Source of the DNA: Dehalococcoidia bacterium
Lineage (GTDB): Bacteria > Chloroflexota > Dehalococcoidia > UBA2985
Assembly (NCBI GenBank): GCA_030740415.1
Contig: JASLXI010000005.1
Coordinates: 1-8,734, forward strand
Reading direction: 5' to 3'
Length of the DNA stretch: 8,734 nt
Part shown: positions 6,259-8,734 of the stretch, piece by piece
Position numbering within the stretch: position 1 is the stretch's first letter
Layout: each line of letters starts with the position of its first letter
The notes under the pieces: model-generated
The model's input: the letters and a program-made list of their open reading frames with translations, nothing else
What the model was told of the DNA's origin: nothing
Databases searched by the model: none
Position numbers and translations under genes: made by a program

Positions 6259-6480
6259 ATGAATCTTCTGGGATTTGTTCTGTTGACAGTAGGGTTTCTG
6301 GTGATAACTGGCTTGGCCGTATACTACTTCGCGACCAACTTTTTCGATGCTGACGTACCCATTGCATTTAAAGTAGCAGTGCCCATGATTCTAATCGGGT
6401 TACTAGTATTGCTAGCGTCGGCGATAATCGACCGCTATCGTGCAACGAAAACCGAAGATTTCAAGGAGGTGGAGAAATGA
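6259..6480 (+). CDS. Small two-helix membrane protein upstream of the YbjQ gene
   Basis: A 73-residue protein with two hydrophobic segments (4-26 and 38-57), a short acidic loop between them (FFDADVP), and a charged C-terminal tail (DRYRATKTEDFKEVEK). GAGGTGG lies 4-11 bases before the ATG. Its stop overlaps the ATG of the next gene (ATGA, 6477-6480), and its last codons contain the AAGGAGGTGGAG ribosome site of that gene. The two products are therefore very probably translated together. I do not recognise the family. The context suggests a membrane anchor or partner for the YbjQ-like protein, which is inference. Confidence 0.8.
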   Translation: MNLLGFVLLTVGFLVITGLAVYYFATNFFDADVPIAFKVAVPMILIGLLVLLASAIIDRYRATKTEDFKEVEK

Positions 6481-6791
6481 TAATCGCGACCTCAGACGAG
6501 CTAGGCGATAAACGAATAGTTAGAACCCTTGGTCTAGTACGCGGCAGTACCATCAGGGCTCGCCATGTAGGAAAGGACATCATGGCCAGCTTTAGGAGTA
6601 TTGTCGGTGGCGAGGTTACGGAATACACTCGGTTGATGGCCGAATCTCGGGAACAGTCGATTCAGCGAATGGTCGCGGAAGCGGAGCGCATGGGAGCCAA
6701 TGCGATTGTGGGCACTAGGTTTGTCACCTCCATGGTGATGAGTGGGGCGGCCGAACTTTTGGCGTACGGAACCGCCGTGGAGGTTGAATAG
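6477..6791 (+). CDS. YbjQ/UPF0145 family protein
   Basis: A 104-residue protein, the usual length for the family, with its hallmarks in order: RTLGLVRGSTIRARHVGKDI (16-35), FRSIVGGEVTEYTRLMAESREQ (39-60), and AERMGANAIVGTRF (69-82), ending in AYGTAVEVE. YbjQ proteins form pentameric rings of the YdfR/YbjQ fold and were once called heavy-metal-binding domains; their role is unresolved. No cysteines are present, so a thiol metal site is unlikely. The ATG overlaps the stop of the small membrane protein, and AAGGAGGTGG precedes it at good spacing. Confidence 0.93.
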   Translation: MIIATSDELGDKRIVRTLGLVRGSTIRARHVGKDIMASFRSIVGGEVTEYTRLMAESREQSIQRMVAEAERMGANAIVGTRFVTSMVMSGAAELLAYGTAVEVE

Positions 6792-7027
6792 GCGCAAGCC
6801 AGCGAGCGTGGTGGAGCCGCCAGGACATGGAATGTATTGTGAGCTTGAGATTAATCGCTATACCCCTCGTTGCACCTAATCCACATGGGGCTCCTAGCCT
6901 GCTGCCCCCATTATGACCTGTCAGGGGAATGCCACAGGGTAGGGGTGGACCTGACTATATAACTGGGAGCACAACATACAGCAAACCCTCAAACCTAACA
7001 TAGGTCTGCCTTTCTTCTGGTATGCCC
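6792..7027. other. Intergenic stretch between convergent genes; nothing convincing seen
   Basis: It lies between the end of the YbjQ gene (+) and the terminator of the ThuA operon (-). I see no reading frame with family features, no RNA gene and no strong hairpin with a T-run for the plus-strand transcript. Confidence 0.5.
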
Positions 7028-7049
7028 AAAAACGTGGTCTAAACCACAT
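7028..7049 (-). terminator. Intrinsic terminator of the ThuA-like/58-aa operon
   Basis: On the minus strand: stem GTGGT, loop TTAG, stem ACCAC, extended by a U-G and an A-U pair, then GTTTTT. It lies 45 bases past the stop of the 58-aa gene. The stem is short, so efficiency may be moderate. Confidence 0.55.
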
Positions 7050-7093
7050 GAAAGTGCCTAAAGGTGTACAGACGATGTGCCGATCTGGTACGC

Positions 7094-7270
7094 TCAAGGG
7101 GGAGTAGGACCGCCCCCCATACGCTTGTAGAAGAAGTAGACGAGGTGTGGAAGAGCCGCGACAGCCAACCAGGACAACAACCCCTGCATCAGTCCCACGT
7201 TAATCCCCACGAACATCCCAGTGGGGAAGGCGAACAGGAACCAAGCTTGACTGAATCTTGCCGATAACAT
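7094..7270 (-). CDS. 58-residue two-helix membrane protein downstream of the ThuA-like gene
   Basis: It starts at ATG 7270, with GAGG nine bases upstream, and ends at TGA 7094-7096. The sequence is almost wholly hydrophobic: WFLFAFPTGMFVGINVGLMQ (10-29) and LLSWLAVAALPHLVYFFYKR (31-50) look like two transmembrane helices with a Gly-rich turn. They are followed by a basic KR and a Gly/Pro tail (MGGGPTPP). The N-terminus MLSARF and the KR at residues 49-50 suggest both ends are cytoplasmic. The coding pattern is natural (membrane-type residues, ribosome site, no internal stops). It sits 42 bases after the ThuA-like stop and just before a terminator, so it probably belongs to the same transcript. 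I recognise no family. It is short enough to be skipped by annotation pipelines with a 60-residue cutoff. Confidence 0.72.
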   Translation of the reverse strand: MLSARFSQAWFLFAFPTGMFVGINVGLMQGLLSWLAVAALPHLVYFFYKRMGGGPTPP

Positions 7271-7312
7271 GAATTGCGACCTCGTCGAGATTTGGAGACT
7301 AATCCTCGACAG

Positions 7313-7984
7313 CTAGCTATTTGCCCAGCTGACCCCGTTCAGCACTATCTTCTGGAACTCAGGTGTTTGGAAGCTCAGGCCGTTGTGCCCCAGCAGTGTG
7401 ACGAATACCTTACCATCTCCATAGTTACGGGTCCAGCCCAATGGAAACGTACCCCCTGGCATGGATGTAGGTTTACCTCCCCATGTGAATGTTCCTCCTT
7501 CGGAGTCGGCGGACATGAAAACTTGATTGTCGGCACTGTACTCGATGCCCATGTAAAGCTCGTCGCTTGTTACGAAGTCCGATACGCCGGCGATTCCCGG
7601 ATGGTCCGAGGCATGGACGTTTACACGAAACTGACCGTATGGTGGATGAAAGCTTGTTCCCATAACCCAGCCACCACCCGTAATCTCGCGGTACTCCGGC
7701 CAGGTGTCAGGTATACAACCAGAGATGTGGATACAGACGAAGCCCTTGCCGCTCCGAATGAACTCCTTCATACCAGTTTGTTCGTCCTGACTGAGCGCAT
7801 TCTCGTTCCTTCTTAGAGTATTGAACACCAGGACATCATACTGATCCATCTCTCTCGCATCACTCAGAACGTCGGATTCCCAAGTTACTGTTACTTCGTG
7901 TCCGGCATCCTTCAGGAACTGCTGCAGAACAGGCGTAGACTCCTCGTATGGATGCCTTCCGCCCGAGATTACCAGAAGCTTCAT
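7313..7984 (-). CDS. ThuA-like domain protein (glutamine-amidotransferase-like fold)
   Basis: A 223-residue protein. The start is ATG 7984 (MKLLVISGG), which has GGGAGG six bases upstream; the frame is open further back to 8041, but those residues do not fit the family. Features of the ThuA family: first strand KLLVISGGRHPYEES (2-16), YDVLVFNTLRR (49-59), GKGFVCIHISG (79-89), WPEYREITGGGW (95-106), HPGI (128-131), DELY (141-144), and the C-terminal LGH (198-200). ThuA proteins have a flavodoxin-like class I amidotransferase fold but lack a proven amidase reaction; they are linked to trehalose and other sugar use, and often accompany oxidoreductases. Cys84 and Cys90 flank the IH motif, but no proper nucleophile elbow is seen. 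No signal peptide, so cytoplasmic. A zinc-type dehydrogenase gene lies upstream, and a small membrane gene 42 bases downstream. Confidence 0.88.
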   Translation of the reverse strand: MKLLVISGGRHPYEESTPVLQQFLKDAGHEVTVTWESDVLSDAREMDQYDVLVFNTLRRNENALSQDEQTGMKEFIRSGKGFVCIHISGCIPDTWPEYREITGGGWVMGTSFHPPYGQFRVNVHASDHPGIAGVSDFVTSDELYMGIEYSADNQVFMSADSEGGTFTWGGKPTSMPGGTFPLGWTRNYGDGKVFVTLLGHNGLSFQTPEFQKIVLNGVSWANS

Positions 7985-8138
7985 AGACAACCTCCCAGTA
8001 GGATTCATAACCTGCAGGCGTCCCGATAGGCGCACCAGCACACGCGACTGCCGATCTTGAATAAGATAACATATCCTTCAGCGAATCGTCGTAGAGATCG
8101 GTCTGCGAACTCTTCGACTTCTGGGACTATCTTTCACC

Positions 8139-8734
8139 TCATACATAATCTATGATTGCCCTGCCGAGAATATCCCCCGACCTGAGAGCGTCGCAGGCTT
8201 CGTTGATGTTCTCCAGCTTGTAGCGCCTCGTTACCAGTTTGTCCAGTGGAAACTTCCCTTCCTGGTACCACTTCAGGAACATTGGAAAATCCTTGTCCGG
8301 GTAGGTTGCACCTAGACTGCCCCTGTATTGGCGCTGGCCTCCCACGAATAACCTGGAGTTGATGGTGATGTCTCCACCAGGCAGTCCGATCAACACGGCC
8401 ATACCTCCGTGGTTGTCGGCACCGAGACCACCGGCTCTAGTCGCCGGAAGGATCTGCTCGTTAGTGACACGCAGTCCAATAGCATCGAAGGCGTAGTCCA
8501 CGCCGCCGCTTGTGTTTTCCCGGATGGCCTCCACTGGATCGACCTGAGAGGCGTTGATACCATGAGTTGCGCCGAATTCCTTGGCTAGCTCCAGCTTGTC
8601 GTCCTTGAGGTCAACGGCGATGATAGGATCTGCCTCGAGTATAGCAGCCATGCGTATTGCACAGAGGCCCACACCGCCGACACCGAACACTGCTACAGAA
8701 TTTCCTGGCCGCACCTTCGCCGTATGCAGCACAG
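8139..8734 (-). CDS. Zinc-type medium-chain alcohol dehydrogenase (5' truncated by window edge)
   Basis: The last 197 residues of the protein are visible, ending at TGA 8139-8141; the N-terminal catalytic zinc domain is outside the window. The NAD(P)-binding Rossmann fold begins with VAVFGVGGVGL (GxGGVG), followed by the acidic end of the second strand (IIAVDLKDDKLELAKEFGATHGIN), where Asp favours NAD. Then come TSGGVDYAFDAIG and the C-terminal catalytic-domain closing segment (YRGSLGATYPDKDFPMFLKWYQEGKFPLDKLVT, ENINEACDALRSGDILGRAII). This pattern is that of class III/S-(hydroxymethyl)thiol-type and related Zn-dependent dehydrogenases; the substrate cannot be told from this half. It lies 154 bases upstream of the ThuA-like gene on the same strand. 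I found no convincing promoter or terminator in that gap. Confidence 0.92.
   Translation of the reverse strand, partial: VLHTAKVRPGNSVAVFGVGGVGLCAIRMAAILEADPIIAVDLKDDKLELAKEFGATHGINASQVDPVEAIRENTSGGVDYAFDAIGLRVTNEQILPATRAGGLGADNHGGMAVLIGLPGGDITINSRLFVGGQRQYRGSLGATYPDKDFPMFLKWYQEGKFPLDKLVTRRYKLENINEACDALRSGDILGRAIIDYV

Noticed and set aside
6827..6916. 29-codon plus-strand frame starting at ATG after AGGA
   Set aside because: Ribosome site too close, Pro-rich chance-like sequence, and no context supporting it.
7064..7267. 67-codon plus-strand open frame
   Set aside because: It is the opposite strand of the 58-residue membrane gene, which has far better coding character and a ribosome site.
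7985..8041. Extended N-terminus of the ThuA-like protein beginning at 8041
   Set aside because: The extra 19 residues do not fit the family, and the ribosome site GGGAGG lies directly before ATG 7984.

Overview
The window looks like a chromosomal stretch from a free-living bacterium. No ribosomal or phylogenetic marker gene is present. A PT-rich YceI lipoprotein, a YIP1-type membrane protein, an adjacent thiolase and DUF35 gene pair, and probable TTG starts together suggest a Chloroflexota-type genome (SAR202/Dehalococcoidia-like). That placement is inference from gene style only. Most of the sequence has moderate to high GC, with one clearly AT-rich island near 5035-5400.

Layout: 1-674 (+) is the 3' part of a formyltransferase/hydrolase that resembles the N-terminal domain of 10-formyl-tetrahydrofolate dehydrogenase more than ordinary fmt. 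It converges on a minus-strand pair (2542-758), a zinc-ribbon/OB-fold DUF35 protein followed by a thiolase-fold enzyme. A perfect 18-bp inverted repeat lies between the converging ends. The DUF35 gene has its own sigma70-like promoter and probably starts at TTG. Next on the minus strand are an OppD/DppD-type ABC ATPase (3690-2683) and, upstream of it, a YIP1-family membrane protein (4287-3748). No transporter permease genes are present.

From 4288 to about 5336 the region looks disturbed. There are 510 bases without an intact gene, then the C-terminal part of a thioredoxin-like protein (minus). Directly abutting it is an AT-rich reading frame on the plus strand that has no good start of its own. 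This resembles a recombination or decay junction.

From 5337 to 6791 three plus-strand genes form an envelope-related group: a YceI-domain lipoprotein, a small two-helix membrane protein and a YbjQ-family protein. The last two overlap by ATGA. From 8734 to 7094 the minus strand carries the 3' part of a zinc-type alcohol dehydrogenase, a ThuA-like protein, and a short (58 aa) two-helix membrane protein. The 58-aa gene is followed by a plausible intrinsic terminator.

How the genes work together: the thiolase and DUF35 proteins very probably form one enzyme complex acting on acyl-CoA substrates, as known relatives do. The small membrane protein and YbjQ are probably translationally coupled. The ThuA-like and 58-aa proteins are probably co-transcribed. 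No defence system, CRISPR array, phage module or complete mobile element is visible. The most unusual points are the junction at about 5034, the thiolase lacking its catalytic histidine, and the tiny membrane gene behind the ThuA-like gene.
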